DNA of 64,000 nucleotides from JARDZU01 sp963730285 (GTDB lineage: Bacteria > Actinomycetota > Acidimicrobiia > Spongiisociales > ZC4RG35), in contig CAVSQY010000007.1 in assembly GCA_963730285.1 (NCBI GenBank), positions 555,408-619,407 on the forward strand. Reading direction: 5' to 3'. The position numbers were made by a program, and so were the translations under genes. Shown here piece by piece: positions 17,114 through 25,688 of this stretch. Position 1 is the stretch's first letter. The number at the start of each line of letters is the position of its first letter. Under the pieces are notes generated by a model. It did no database searches. It saw nothing but the letters and a program-made list of their open reading frames with translations, and was not told where the DNA came from.

Positions 17114-18452
17114 ATGGCTGACTTGTTCTCGGCACGCGCCGACGATCTAGCCGCCCGGTCGGCGCCTTTGGCAACCCGGATGCGGCCAGGCGACCTCGAC
17201 GACGTCGTGGGCCAGCCCGATCTGATGGCTTCTGGCGCCGCCTTCCGGCGTCTGGTCGAGTCGGGGCATCCTGTGTCCATGCTCCTCTGGGGCCCGCCGG
17301 GGACCGGGAAGACGACTCTGGCTCGTCTGGTTGCGTCACGGGCCGCAGCCGAGTTCGTGACGCTGTCGGCCACGTCGGCCGGGGTCAAGGACATCCGTGA
17401 GGTGCTTGCCTCGGCTCGGGCGAGACTCGAGCAAGAAGAGATGCGCACGGTCCTGTTCCTCGACGAGATCCATCGCTTCGCCAAGAACCAGCAGGACGCT
17501 CTCCTCCCGGGCGTCGAAGACGGGACGCTGATCCTGATAGGCGCCACCACCGAGAACCCCTTTTTCGAGGTGAACTCGCCACTGATGAGCCGCATGACCC
17601 TGTTTCGCCTCGAGTCTCTTGGCCCCGACGAGATCGGGCAGCTGTTGCAGAGGGCTCTCAGCGACGACGATCGGGGGTTGGGAGAGATGAGGCTGTCGAT
17701 GACGCCGGAGGTGACGCCGCGAACTGGCGGGTCGCACCGGTGGCGACGCCAGGCAGGCTCTGAACTCGCTGGAGGTGGCAGCCATGCTCGCCAAGGGCGA
17801 TGACCGATCGGAGATCGGCGCAGACGACGTCGCCGAGGCCCTGCAACGCAGAATCGTCCGATACGACAAGGTCGGTGACCAGCACTACGACGTCATCTCT
17901 GCATTCATCAAGAGTGTGCGCGGCTCCGATCCGGACGCCGCCCTCTACTGGCTGTTCCTGATGTTGGAAGGGGGCGAGGACCCCGAGTTCATTGCGAGAC
18001 GTCTCATAATCCTCGCATCGGAGGACATCGGGCTCGCCGACGGTCACGCCCTTCCTCTGGCCGTTGCTGCGGCCAATGCCCTTGCCTACGTCGGGCTTCC
18101 CGAAGCCGAATACCACCTCACCCAGGCCACGATCTACCTGGCGACCGCGCCGAAGTCGAACTCGATCGGACGAGCCATGACTGCGGCCCGGCAGCTGGTG
18201 ACCGACGGCCCACAGGCGCAAGTGCCGCCACACCTACGCTCCGACGGATACGCCGGAGCCCGCCGACTGGGGCACGGAGAGGCATATCTGTACTCCCATG
18301 ATCATGCCGACGGGGTCGTCGCCCAGCAGTATTTCCCCGACGGTGTCGAACCGCAGGCCCTCTTCCATCCGGGCGGCCATGGTGATGAAGGAGAGATCCG
18401 CGCACGTCTTGATCGCGTGGACGAGGTACTCGGTCGGCACCGCTCCCCATAG
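17114..18452 (+). CDS. rarA: Replication-associated recombination ATPase RarA/MgsA (frameshifted)
   Basis: RarA is an AAA+ protein acting at stalled replication forks. The N-terminal half has RPGDLDDVVGQPDLM, Walker A GPPGTGKTTL and Walker B FLDEIHRFAKNQQD. At about 17720 the frame shifts: one extra C (or two lost bases) separates MTPEV from ELAGRTGGDARQALNSLEVA, which continues into the conserved C-terminal domain with GSDPDAALYWLFLMLEGGED and RRLIILASEDIGLADG. A repaired protein would have about 445 aa, the normal length. Sequence error or a recent mutation are both possible. Confidence 0.88.
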
Positions 18453-18455
18453 GGG

Positions 18456-18461
18456 TACCCT
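18456..18461 (+). promoter_or_regulatory. Leaderless -10 hexamer TACCCT for the 63-aa protein
   Basis: TACCCT ends six bases before the ATG at 18468, with no ribosome site between. Confidence 0.4.
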
Positions 18462-18467
18462 CAGCAG

Positions 18468-18659
18468 ATGTTGGACCGGATCTGGTGGTTCGTCAGCGGC
18501 CTACTGGCCGGAGTCTGGGTTACGGTGCGCGCTCTTCGCAGACGGCCCACTGCTGGTGAGTGGAGGGATGCCGCCCTTTCCGGCGGGGCCGATCTGATGG
18601 ACCTTGCGGCGCGAGCCATACGCCCAAATCGAGTCAGACAAGCCGCCGGGCCTCGTTAA
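18468..18659 (+). CDS. Small single-pass membrane protein, 63 aa
   Basis: The peptide begins MLDRIWWFVSGLLAGVWVTV, a single membrane helix with a short basic flank, and has a soluble tail with RAIRPNRVRQAAG. A small protein with a similar FWF-GxxAGVW start commonly lies between rarA and alaS in actinobacteria (DUF6167-like, from memory). The function is unknown. Position and the preceding -10 element make it a likely real gene. Confidence 0.65.
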   Translation: MLDRIWWFVSGLLAGVWVTVRALRRRPTAGEWRDAALSGGADLMDLAARAIRPNRVRQAAGPR

Positions 18660-18662
18660 CCT
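18657..18662 (+). promoter_or_regulatory. -10-like hexamer TAACCT upstream of alaS
   Basis: The TAA stop of the 63-aa protein provides the first half. The alaS TTG start lies 27 nt downstream, so this transcript would carry a short leader. Confidence 0.3.
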
Positions 18663-18689
18663 CGCGAATTCGCCCACCGAGGCCATGCT

Positions 18690-21312
18690 TTGGACAGCTA
18701 TCAAATCCGAAACCAGTTCACATCGTTTTTCGAGGAGCGAGGCCACGTCATAAGGCCCTCCGCCTCATTGATACCGGTCGACCCGACATTGTTGCTCACA
18801 AATGCCGGCATGGTGCCCTTCAAACCGTACTTCCTCGGGGAGGAGCCAGCGCCCTTTCCCAGGGCCGTCACGGTCCAAAAGGTGGTGCGGACAGTCGACA
18901 TCGACATCATCGGGACCACGCAACGTCACCTCTCGTTCTTCGAGATGCTGGGCAATTTCAGCTTTGGGGACTACTTCAAGGAGTCGGCCATACCCTGGGC
19001 GTACGAGTTCGTAACCGAACGGCTCGGGCTGGATCCGGAGCGTCTGTGGTTCACGGTTTTCCTGGACGACGACGAAGCGGCAGACATCTGGGTGGACTCG
19101 GTCGGGGTAGATCCCCAGAAACTGCAGCGCCGGGACGAGAAGGACAACTTCTGGCAAATGGGTGTTCCGGGCCCGTGCGGGCCCTGCTCGGAGATCTTCT
19201 ACGACAAAGGCGCTGAATTCGGCGAGGACGGCGGGCCGGCCCATGGTGACGAGGACCGTTTCGTCGAGATCTGGAACCTGGTGTTCATGCAGAACATCCA
19301 GGACCGCCCCTACCACGTGGTTGGGGACCTGCCGGCCAAGAACATCGACACAGGCATGGGTCTGGACCGTGTGGCAGCCATACTCCAGGGGGTTCCATCG
19401 GTGTTCGAGATCGACACGATCAAGCACATTCGCGACGAGGCCTCGAGATACACGGGGCTGAAATACGGCGAGAACCCCCTCCACGATGTCTCTCTGCGGA
19501 TCCTGGCGGATCATGCCCGGTCGGTGACCTTCCTCATCGGGGATGGTGTCATCCCATCCAACGACGGCCGCGGCTATGTGTTGAGACGGCTCCTGAGGCG
19601 AGCGGTACGACATGCTTGGCAATATGGCGGGGAAGACCTGGTATTTCCCGGCCTGGTCGAGGCCACCGTGGCCGCCATGGGCGACTGGTACACGGAGCTG
19701 GTCGACAAACACGACTTCATAACTCAGGTAGTGACAAGGGAAGAGGAGCGGTTTCGCCGCACCCTCGAGTCCGGCCATCAATTGTTGGACGTGGAGCTGG
19801 AGGAGGGGTCGACCCTGTCGGGCTCCACCGCCTTCAAGCTCCACGACACCTATGGATTCCCGATCGAGCTCACCAAGGAGATAGCCGAGGAGCGAGGCGT
19901 CGAGGTCGACTCGGAGGGCTTCGAAGCCGAGATGGCCGAGCAACGGAAGCGTGCGCGGGCCGCCTGGAAAGGTGGCGATGACGTTGCTGCTCTCGACGTC
20001 TATCGCTCGGTCCTCGATGTCACCGGGCTCACCGACTTCGTTGGATACGAGGTGGATCGGGCCCGCGGCCAGATCCTAGCCATCGTCGCGGACGGGGAGA
20101 CCATCGATCTCGCAGACCATGGCCGAGACGTGGAGGTATTCCTGAGCAGGACCCCGTTCTACGGCGAGTCCGGCGGTCAGGTGGGTGATACGGGGACGAT
20201 CGAGACCGAGACCGGCACGGGTGAGGTGATCGACACCCAACACGCGTTGCAAGGTCTCCATGGCCACCGAGTCAGGGTGACCTCCGGCTTCCTGGCCGTC
20301 GGCCAGGAAGCCGATGCGGTGATTGACTCACCCAGGACGCGATGACATCCGAAAGAGCCACACCGGGACCCACGTCCTCCATTGGGCGTTGCGTGACGTC
20401 CTCGGCGACCATGCGGGCCAAGCGGGATCGCTCGTGGAGCCCGGGCGTATCAGATTCGACTTCTCCCACTTCTCCCAGCTATCCCCTGAGGAGATCGGAG
20501 AGGTGGAGACGGAAGTCAACCAGCGGCTGATCGATGACACCCCGGTCACCACCACCATCACCAGCAAGGACGATGCCGAGCAGATGGGGGCCCTCGCCTT
20601 CTTCGGGGACAAGTACGGCGAAACGGTGAGGGTGGTGAAGGTCGGGGAGTTCTCCACGGAGTTCTGTGGTGGCACCCACACCCACGCCTCCGGTCAGGTC
20701 GGCCCGCTACTCATCATGGGAGAGTCGTCGATCGGCTCGAACCTACGTCGCGTGGAGGCGCTGACCGGGATGGCTGCCTATCGGGAGCTGGCCGATCTTC
20801 GCGCCAGCCTGGACGAGCTGGGGAGCCTTCTGAAGACCGGAAACGCCGAGGTGCCGGACCGCGTGCGTGGTCTCCTCTCTCGGGTTGGCTCTCTCGAGAA
20901 GGAGTTAGAGACGGTACGGGCTCGACAACGAGAAGACCTCGCCGCGGACCTCGCAGGCTCGGCCTCCTCCATCGGTGACATCTCCCTCGTTGCGGCCATC
21001 GTGCCGGACATGGACGGGAATGGCCTCCGACAGCTCGCCCTCGGGATACGGGAAAGGCTGGGCCCAGGTTGTGTGGTCGTCCTCGGCTCTCAACATGCCG
21101 GAAAGGGTGCCCTGGTGTCGGTACTCGCCAAAGACCTCGTGGACAAAGGAGCGTCGGCAGCCGAGATCATCGGTGGTGGGGCCCGATCTCTCGGTGGCGG
21201 GGGCTCCAGGGACCCTGAGCTGGCCCAGGCCGGGGGGCCTGAGGGTGCCCGGATCAACGAGGCAGTCGACCAGGCACGCTCAGACGCGGAACGCATCCTG
21301 GGGAGTCTCTGA
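18690..21312 (+). CDS. alaS: Alanine--tRNA ligase (frameshifted)
   Basis: AlaS charges tRNA-Ala and clears mischarged serine. The TTG at 18690 starts LDSYQIRNQFTSFFEERGH. The catalytic domain is intact (TNAGMVPFKPYFLG, GPCGPCSEIFYDKG, NIDTGMGLDRVAAI). At 20337 one extra A shifts the frame: VIDSPR must join RDDIRKSHTGTHVLHWALRD. The second part holds the editing-site metal ligands HTGTH and FCGGTHTHASG and the C-Ala domain with GGGARSLGGGGSRDPELAQ. The repaired length is about 873 aa, normal for the family. Loss is not plausible for an essential gene, so a sequence error is the first explanation. Confidence 0.9.
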
Positions 21313-21713
21313 TTCGCCATCTCGGCGTCGACTACGGGACTACCAGAGTCGGTTTGGCCATTTCGGATGGGCTTGGCCTCATATCCCACCCATTGGCAGT
21401 CCTCGATGCCCCGAAAGCGGTGGACGAGATCGCCCGCATCGTGTCCGACCAGGAGGTAGGCATCATCGTGGTCGGGCTTCCCACCGGTCTCGGCGGCGGT
21501 GAGGGGGCCTCGGCGCAAGGCGCACGTGACCTGGCTGCCGAGTTGGGAACTCTGAATGGGGTGGAAGTCGTCTTATACGACGAGCGCTTCACGTCGAAGA
21601 TGGCAAACCAGACCCTGCTCGACCAGGGTGTGAAGCGCCGTGAAAGGCGCGCCGCCGTGGATAAAGTGGCCGCTTCCATTCTCCTTCAGGACTACCTGGA
21701 CAATCATCGATGA
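21309..21713 (+). CDS. ruvX: Holliday junction resolvase-like RuvX/YqgF
   Basis: RuvX is an RNase H-fold nuclease implicated in pre-16S rRNA maturation. The N-terminal catalytic motif RHLGVDYGTTRVGLAISDG lies upstream of the first ATG in frame (21366) and of the TTG at 21354. Thus translation must start at CTG 21309, which overlaps the alaS stop as CTGA, or at ATT 21312. Other family marks are IIVVGLPTGLGG and VVLYDERFTSKMA. The 134-aa length is normal. The end overlaps mltG by four bases. Confidence 0.9.
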   Translation: MIRHLGVDYGTTRVGLAISDGLGLISHPLAVLDAPKAVDEIARIVSDQEVGIIVVGLPTGLGGGEGASAQGARDLAAELGTLNGVEVVLYDERFTSKMANQTLLDQGVKRRERRAAVDKVAASILLQDYLDNHR

Positions 21714-22810
21714 CCTACGAACCCGTTCCTGACCCATCTCCCCGAGCTCGTCTGATCAAGAACGTGATCACAATCGTGCTGATTGCGCTCGTGGGGGTGG
21801 CAGTGATAGGGGGCGCCTCCTATCTGGGCAGGCTGGTCGGTGGCGCGATCTCGGGAGACGACGAAACGACCTCGCCCGTGGCGGTGGTGCCGGGCCAGGA
21901 AGTCACCATCGAGATTCCCGCTGGATCCACCGCGAAGGACATCGCCGCCATTCTTGCGGCCCAGGGAGTCGTCCGATCCGCCCTCGAATTCGAAGTCGCC
22001 GTTCGCAACAACGACGCCGCTTCCCGTCTCATCGCAGGCACCTACAACCTGCAGACCCTCATGGACCCGAATGAGGTCGTCGCGGTATTGGTAATCGGAC
22101 CGGTTGCCGACGTCTACCGGGTGACCATCATCGAAGGGCTCCGCGTCAGCGAGATCCTGACCAGGCTGGCCGAGGCGTCGGGCCGCCCCTATTCCGAGTT
22201 CGAGCAGGCGTTGACCAATGGAGAAGTTGACACCTCGCTGCGTGAGATGCCCGAAAGCCCGTCTCTCAATGACTGGGAGGGCCTGTTGTTCCCGGACACG
22301 TACGAGTTCGCCCGGTCATCTGTGCCGGCATCGATGCTTCAGCGCCTCGCCTCGACGATGGAACAGCGGGTGGACAGCATCGACTGGACAGAACTGGAGG
22401 CTGCCGGGCTGACTAGATACGACGGCTTGATCATCGCTTCCCTGATCGAGTCGGAGGTCCTCTTAGACGAGGAACGTCCCATCGTCTCCAGCGTGATTCG
22501 CAATCGACTCGACATCGGGATGAAGCTCGACATCGATGCCACGGTCCTCTACGCGCTGGGAACCCGTGACGTCTCCCAATTCAACAACGAAGTCGACTCG
22601 CCATACAACACCTATCTCGTCGGTGGGTTGCCCCCGACACCGATCGCAGCACCCAGCCGGGCATCGTTGGAGGCCGCGGCGGCCCCCTTGACCACCGACT
22701 ACCTCTACTACGTGCTCTCCGACCTGGACGGGCACCATGCCTTTGCCGCCACGCTGGAGGAGCACAACGCCAATGTCGCCCAAGCCAGGGCAGATGGCGT
22801 CCTACCCTGA
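21710..22810 (+). CDS. mltG: Endolytic murein transglycosylase MltG
   Basis: MltG cuts nascent peptidoglycan strands in the membrane. The 366-aa protein has an N-terminal helix (TIVLIALVGVAVIGGASYLG), a LysM-like region (VTIEIPAGSTAKDIAAIL), and the catalytic domain with EGLLFPDTYEF, the catalytic glutamate in IIASLIESEV, DIDATVLYALG and SPYNTYLVGGLPPTPIA. It forms the usual alaS-ruvX-mltG-aroE order. Confidence 0.95.
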   Translation: MTYEPVPDPSPRARLIKNVITIVLIALVGVAVIGGASYLGRLVGGAISGDDETTSPVAVVPGQEVTIEIPAGSTAKDIAAILAAQGVVRSALEFEVAVRNNDAASRLIAGTYNLQTLMDPNEVVAVLVIGPVADVYRVTIIEGLRVSEILTRLAEASGRPYSEFEQALTNGEVDTSLREMPESPSLNDWEGLLFPDTYEFARSSVPASMLQRLASTMEQRVDSIDWTELEAAGLTRYDGLIIASLIESEVLLDEERPIVSSVIRNRLDIGMKLDIDATVLYALGTRDVSQFNNEVDSPYNTYLVGGLPPTPIAAPSRASLEAAAAPLTTDYLYYVLSDLDGHHAFAATLEEHNANVAQARADGVLP

Positions 22811-22835
22811 GATCCGGCTGCGAGACTCGACGGTC

Positions 22836-23621
22836 ATGTCTGCCAAGTACCGATTCGCAGTCCTGGGTGACCCTGTCGAGCATTCGCTCTCGCCCACTAT
22901 TCACACCGCGGCCCTCATGTCCCTGGGGTTGGAAGGCACCTATGTGGCTATCAGGGCGGGGGAGTCAGATTTTCGGGCACAAGTCGAGGCTCTGACCGCC
23001 TCCGAGTGGCACGGGCTAAATGTGACCATGCCACTCAAGGCTCTCGCCTTCGCGCTCTCGGATGTCCATACGGGCGAGGCAGCCAGCAGCGGGTCTGTCA
23101 ACACCCTCCGCTTTCGGGGCGGCCGCGTGGAGGGTCACAGCACAGATGTCGTGGCGGCGACCGCGGCTTTCGACGATCCGAGAATCGAACGGGATCGGCC
23201 GGTCTTGGTATTGGGCGCCGGGGGAGCAGCGCGCGCCGCCTTGTCCGGGGCCGTCGGACGAGAGAGGTACCTCTCCAGCCGCGATTCAAAGAAGGCCCAT
23301 GCATTGGGTCAGGCCCTCGAAGGTGATGTTGCATTGGTTCCTTGGGGTTCTTCCGTGGCGGGCGCAGTCATCGTCAACGCCACCCCTCTCGGCATGCATG
23401 GCGAGTCTCTACCACCCGAGATTCTTCCTCTGGCGGGCGCCCTGCTGGATCTCGCCTACGGTCCTGCCGAGACGCCGGCGGTCTCTTTCGCGCGCGAGAT
23501 CGGACTGAGTCTCATAGATGGCATAGAGTTCCTGGTGCTGCAGGCAGCCGCATCGTTCGAGTGGTGGACGGGGGCGCCGGCACCTATCGAAGTGATGATG
23601 GAGGCTGCCAGAAACATCTAA
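22836..23621 (+). CDS. aroE: Shikimate dehydrogenase
   Basis: AroE reduces 3-dehydroshikimate to shikimate with NADPH. From the ATG at 22836 it has 261 aa and begins MSAKYRFAVLGDPVEHSLSP, with the SLSP substrate motif. The catalytic lysine is in NVTMPLKALAF, and the aspartate in GHSTDVVA. The dinucleotide loop is VLGAGGAARAAL, and NATPLGMHG follows. A 9-bp inverted repeat lies directly after the stop. Confidence 0.95.
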   Translation: MSAKYRFAVLGDPVEHSLSPTIHTAALMSLGLEGTYVAIRAGESDFRAQVEALTASEWHGLNVTMPLKALAFALSDVHTGEAASSGSVNTLRFRGGRVEGHSTDVVAATAAFDDPRIERDRPVLVLGAGGAARAALSGAVGRERYLSSRDSKKAHALGQALEGDVALVPWGSSVAGAVIVNATPLGMHGESLPPEILPLAGALLDLAYGPAETPAVSFAREIGLSLIDGIEFLVLQAAASFEWWTGAPAPIEVMMEAARNI

Positions 23622-23624
23622 AGC

Positions 23625-23667
23625 GTTCACAAGGATCGGCCGATTTCCTGGCTAAGGACTTGTGAAC
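23625..23667. repeat. 9-bp perfect inverted repeat between aroE and the DUF4388-like gene
   Basis: GTTCACAAG at 23625-23633 and its exact complement CTTGTGAAC at 23659-23667 are separated by 25 nt. There is no T run after it, so it does not look like an intrinsic terminator. It sits just before the ribosome site of the next gene, where it could be an operator for a dimeric regulator or a stem controlling translation. Confidence 0.55.
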
Positions 23668-23681
23668 AAGGAGTGGTTGAG

Positions 23682-24866
23682 GTGGCTCTATCTGGAAATT
23701 TGGGCTTCGTCCCCCTGGATGAGGTTTTGCGCCTGCTGATGCGTTCAGACCAGCGCGGGGCCGTCGAGATCCGCGGTGAGGACATCAGAGGTCGAATCTT
23801 CGTCGGTAAGAAGGGAATAACCCTTGCCACGACATCGGAAGATCGCGACCTGCACGCCCACCTGGCCAATTCGGGATACGTAGACGACGACTTCCTCAGG
23901 AATGTTGCTGCCGGAGATGCTGCTTTCACCGATCTGGGCGAACGCGAGGCACCTCTCATCGAGCTTCTCCGCGAGATAACCATTGAGAGTCTCTACCACC
24001 TGAAGCAAGACGGGTCCGCCTTTGACGTGGCCGAAGGTGCCGTTACGCCGTATGCCAGCCCTAAGCCGTTCGAGTTGGAACAGGCCCTGGACGACGCCCG
24101 GCGCAGGTCTGACGAGTGGGCGGACGTTCACAAGGTCGTTGCCGACCTCGAGGCCACCATTCGCATGAATCGCGATCCATCCGGCGAGGATGAGATCACC
24201 ATCAACCGGGAGTCCTGGCGGCTCCTGTGTGAGGTTGGTTCGGGTGCATCGGTGAAGGCCATCGCCGACCGTTTGGGTACCACCGAGTTCTGGATCGCCC
24301 GAGTTGCGGCCGAGATGACGGAACACGACCTCTTGACCATGTCCGAGAAGTACGTCGAAGAGCGCTACCAGCCCGAGATTCCGTCATACAAGGCCCCGAC
24401 CCCTGACGTCGACGAAGACGTCAACCCGAACGAGTCCTGGTGGGTCGAGCCGCATGACGACGCGCCCGAGGCCACCGAAGATGCTATGCCGGACGCCGAA
24501 GCACCCTCGGATTACGAAGCACCGGCCGCCGCCGAAGAGCCCGCTCCCGAGCTAGAACCGCAGCCCGCGAGCGAGACGGATGTACCGGCTCCCGTGAAGG
24601 AGAGCCGATTTGGCCAGTTCCTAAGTGGCGCCCGCCCCGAAGCCACTGAGGACGCCGGTCAGAGCGACTCAGTGACCGGGTACGAGGATGCTCCGATCTC
24701 AGATTCGGTCAAAGACGAAAGTGTCGAAGAGGACACCGAAGCGTTCCTCGAGAAGGTCTTCTCCCAACTCGACGTCAACGGCCAGCCCGAGGACGAAGAG
24801 GAAGGTCACGGCCTCCTCCGCCGACGCCGTATGGGGTCGGTGCTCAAGGAGATCGACGAGGACTGA
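23682..24866 (+). CDS. DUF4388 (PATAN)-like domain protein with acidic C-terminal region
   Basis: The GTG at 23682 has AAGGAG eight bases upstream and gives 394 aa; a GTG at 23673 is less well placed. The first 120 residues (ALSGNLGFVPLDEVLRLL, then GAVEIRGEDIRGRIFVGKKG) look like the DUF4388/PATAN domain of gliding and signalling proteins. A helical domain follows that may be a winged helix (VKAIADRLGTTEFWIARVAA). Residues from about 240 are acidic and rich in Pro, Ala and Glu, so probably disordered, with a conserved-looking basic end LLRRRRMGSVLKEI. It may link signalling to the neighbouring prepilin peptidase; that is inference. Confidence 0.7.
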   Translation: MALSGNLGFVPLDEVLRLLMRSDQRGAVEIRGEDIRGRIFVGKKGITLATTSEDRDLHAHLANSGYVDDDFLRNVAAGDAAFTDLGEREAPLIELLREITIESLYHLKQDGSAFDVAEGAVTPYASPKPFELEQALDDARRRSDEWADVHKVVADLEATIRMNRDPSGEDEITINRESWRLLCEVGSGASVKAIADRLGTTEFWIARVAAEMTEHDLLTMSEKYVEERYQPEIPSYKAPTPDVDEDVNPNESWWVEPHDDAPEATEDAMPDAEAPSDYEAPAAAEEPAPELEPQPASETDVPAPVKESRFGQFLSGARPEATEDAGQSDSVTGYEDAPISDSVKDESVEEDTEAFLEKVFSQLDVNGQPEDEEEGHGLLRRRRMGSVLKEIDED

Positions 24867-24893
24867 TTCACGGGTCGTCTCGAGGACCACGGC

Positions 24894-24899
24894 TAAGTT
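24894..24899 (+). promoter_or_regulatory. Leaderless -10 hexamer TAAGTT for the prepilin peptidase
   Basis: TAAGTT ends 9 nt before the GTG at 24909, with no ribosome site between. Confidence 0.35.
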
Positions 24900-24908
24900 G
24901 CTCCGGCG

Positions 24909-25679
24909 GTGACAAACATCCTCGCCGGAGCATTTGGCTTTCTGGGCGCTTTCGCCGCGCACGACCTGGCAGCACAGGTTCTGCACGACTCGCCCCTGCG
25001 CCCATTGGTCGGGAGCTGTCCCCGTTGTGGCAGCGTGAGGGGCTGGCTCTCACCGCGTTGTGGCCAATGCGGGCGACCGTTGCGACGCGAGGCTGCAATC
25101 GTTGTCCTTTCCACCGTCACGGCGATTCTCTTCGCCAACACCGTCGGTGGTCGTTGGGCGCTGGGCGCATACTTGGCGTTCCTGCTCCTCAGCCTCGCCT
25201 TGGGAATCACCGACATCGACGCCCTCCGCATCGTCGATCGCCTCAATTTGCGCGGGACGGCGCTCGTGATCGCCTTGCTCGGCATTGGGGCGGGTCTGGA
25301 CGGGCACCTCTCCTCATTCGGCCGATCCCTCCTCGGTGGCGTTGCCTATCTCATCGGCACGGGGGTGGTATTCGCCATTGCGGGAGGCAAGGGGTTTGGA
25401 TTCGGTGATGTGAAGCTTTCGGCCCAATTGGGCGTGTTCACCGCCTACGTCTCCTGGGGAACGTTGGGATGGGCGGTTTTCATCACGGCGATCCTGGGTG
25501 GATTGGTCTCCATCGTCGTCCTCGTCGTTGCGATCGCCACCGGCCGCTCCCGGCCAAGCGAAGACACCAACGTCAAGACCGCGATGCGGGCCGAGCTCCC
25601 CTATGGGCCCTGGATGATCCTCGGTGCCTGGGGTGCCATAGCCCTTGCAGGACTCGGAGCTTTTCCGATACCGACGTAG
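24909..25679 (+). CDS. Prepilin peptidase, A24 family (PilD/TadV-like)
   Basis: This membrane aspartyl protease cleaves type IV prepilin-like leaders. The 256-aa protein has two CxxC pairs in the N-terminal cytoplasmic loop (SCPRCGSVRGWLSPRCGQCG), the first catalytic aspartate in GITDIDALRIVDRLNL, and the second in the motif GKGFGFGDVKLSAQLG. About seven hydrophobic segments follow the expected topology. Methylase activity is suggested by the CxxC pairs but not proven. Its place between aro genes is common in actinobacteria. No pilin genes are in the window. Confidence 0.92.
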   Translation: MTNILAGAFGFLGAFAAHDLAAQVLHDSPLRPLVGSCPRCGSVRGWLSPRCGQCGRPLRREAAIVVLSTVTAILFANTVGGRWALGAYLAFLLLSLALGITDIDALRIVDRLNLRGTALVIALLGIGAGLDGHLSSFGRSLLGGVAYLIGTGVVFAIAGGKGFGFGDVKLSAQLGVFTAYVSWGTLGWAVFITAILGGLVSIVVLVVAIATGRSRPSEDTNVKTAMRAELPYGPWMILGAWGAIALAGLGAFPIPT

Positions 25680-25682
25680 CAT
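25677..25682 (+). promoter_or_regulatory. Leaderless -10 hexamer TAGCAT for aroC
   Basis: The TAG stop of the peptidase gene forms the first half. The hexamer ends six bases before the aroC ATG at 25689. Confidence 0.4.
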
Positions 25683-25688
25683 CACCCG

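Noticed and set aside
18765..19943. 392-codon minus-strand frame opposite alaS
   Set aside because: It is a shadow of the catalytic domain of alaS and shows no family motif.
20323..20345. Programmed frameshift in alaS
   Set aside because: There is no slippery heptamer and no clear downstream stimulator, and three other conserved genes have similar single breaks, so sequence error is simpler.
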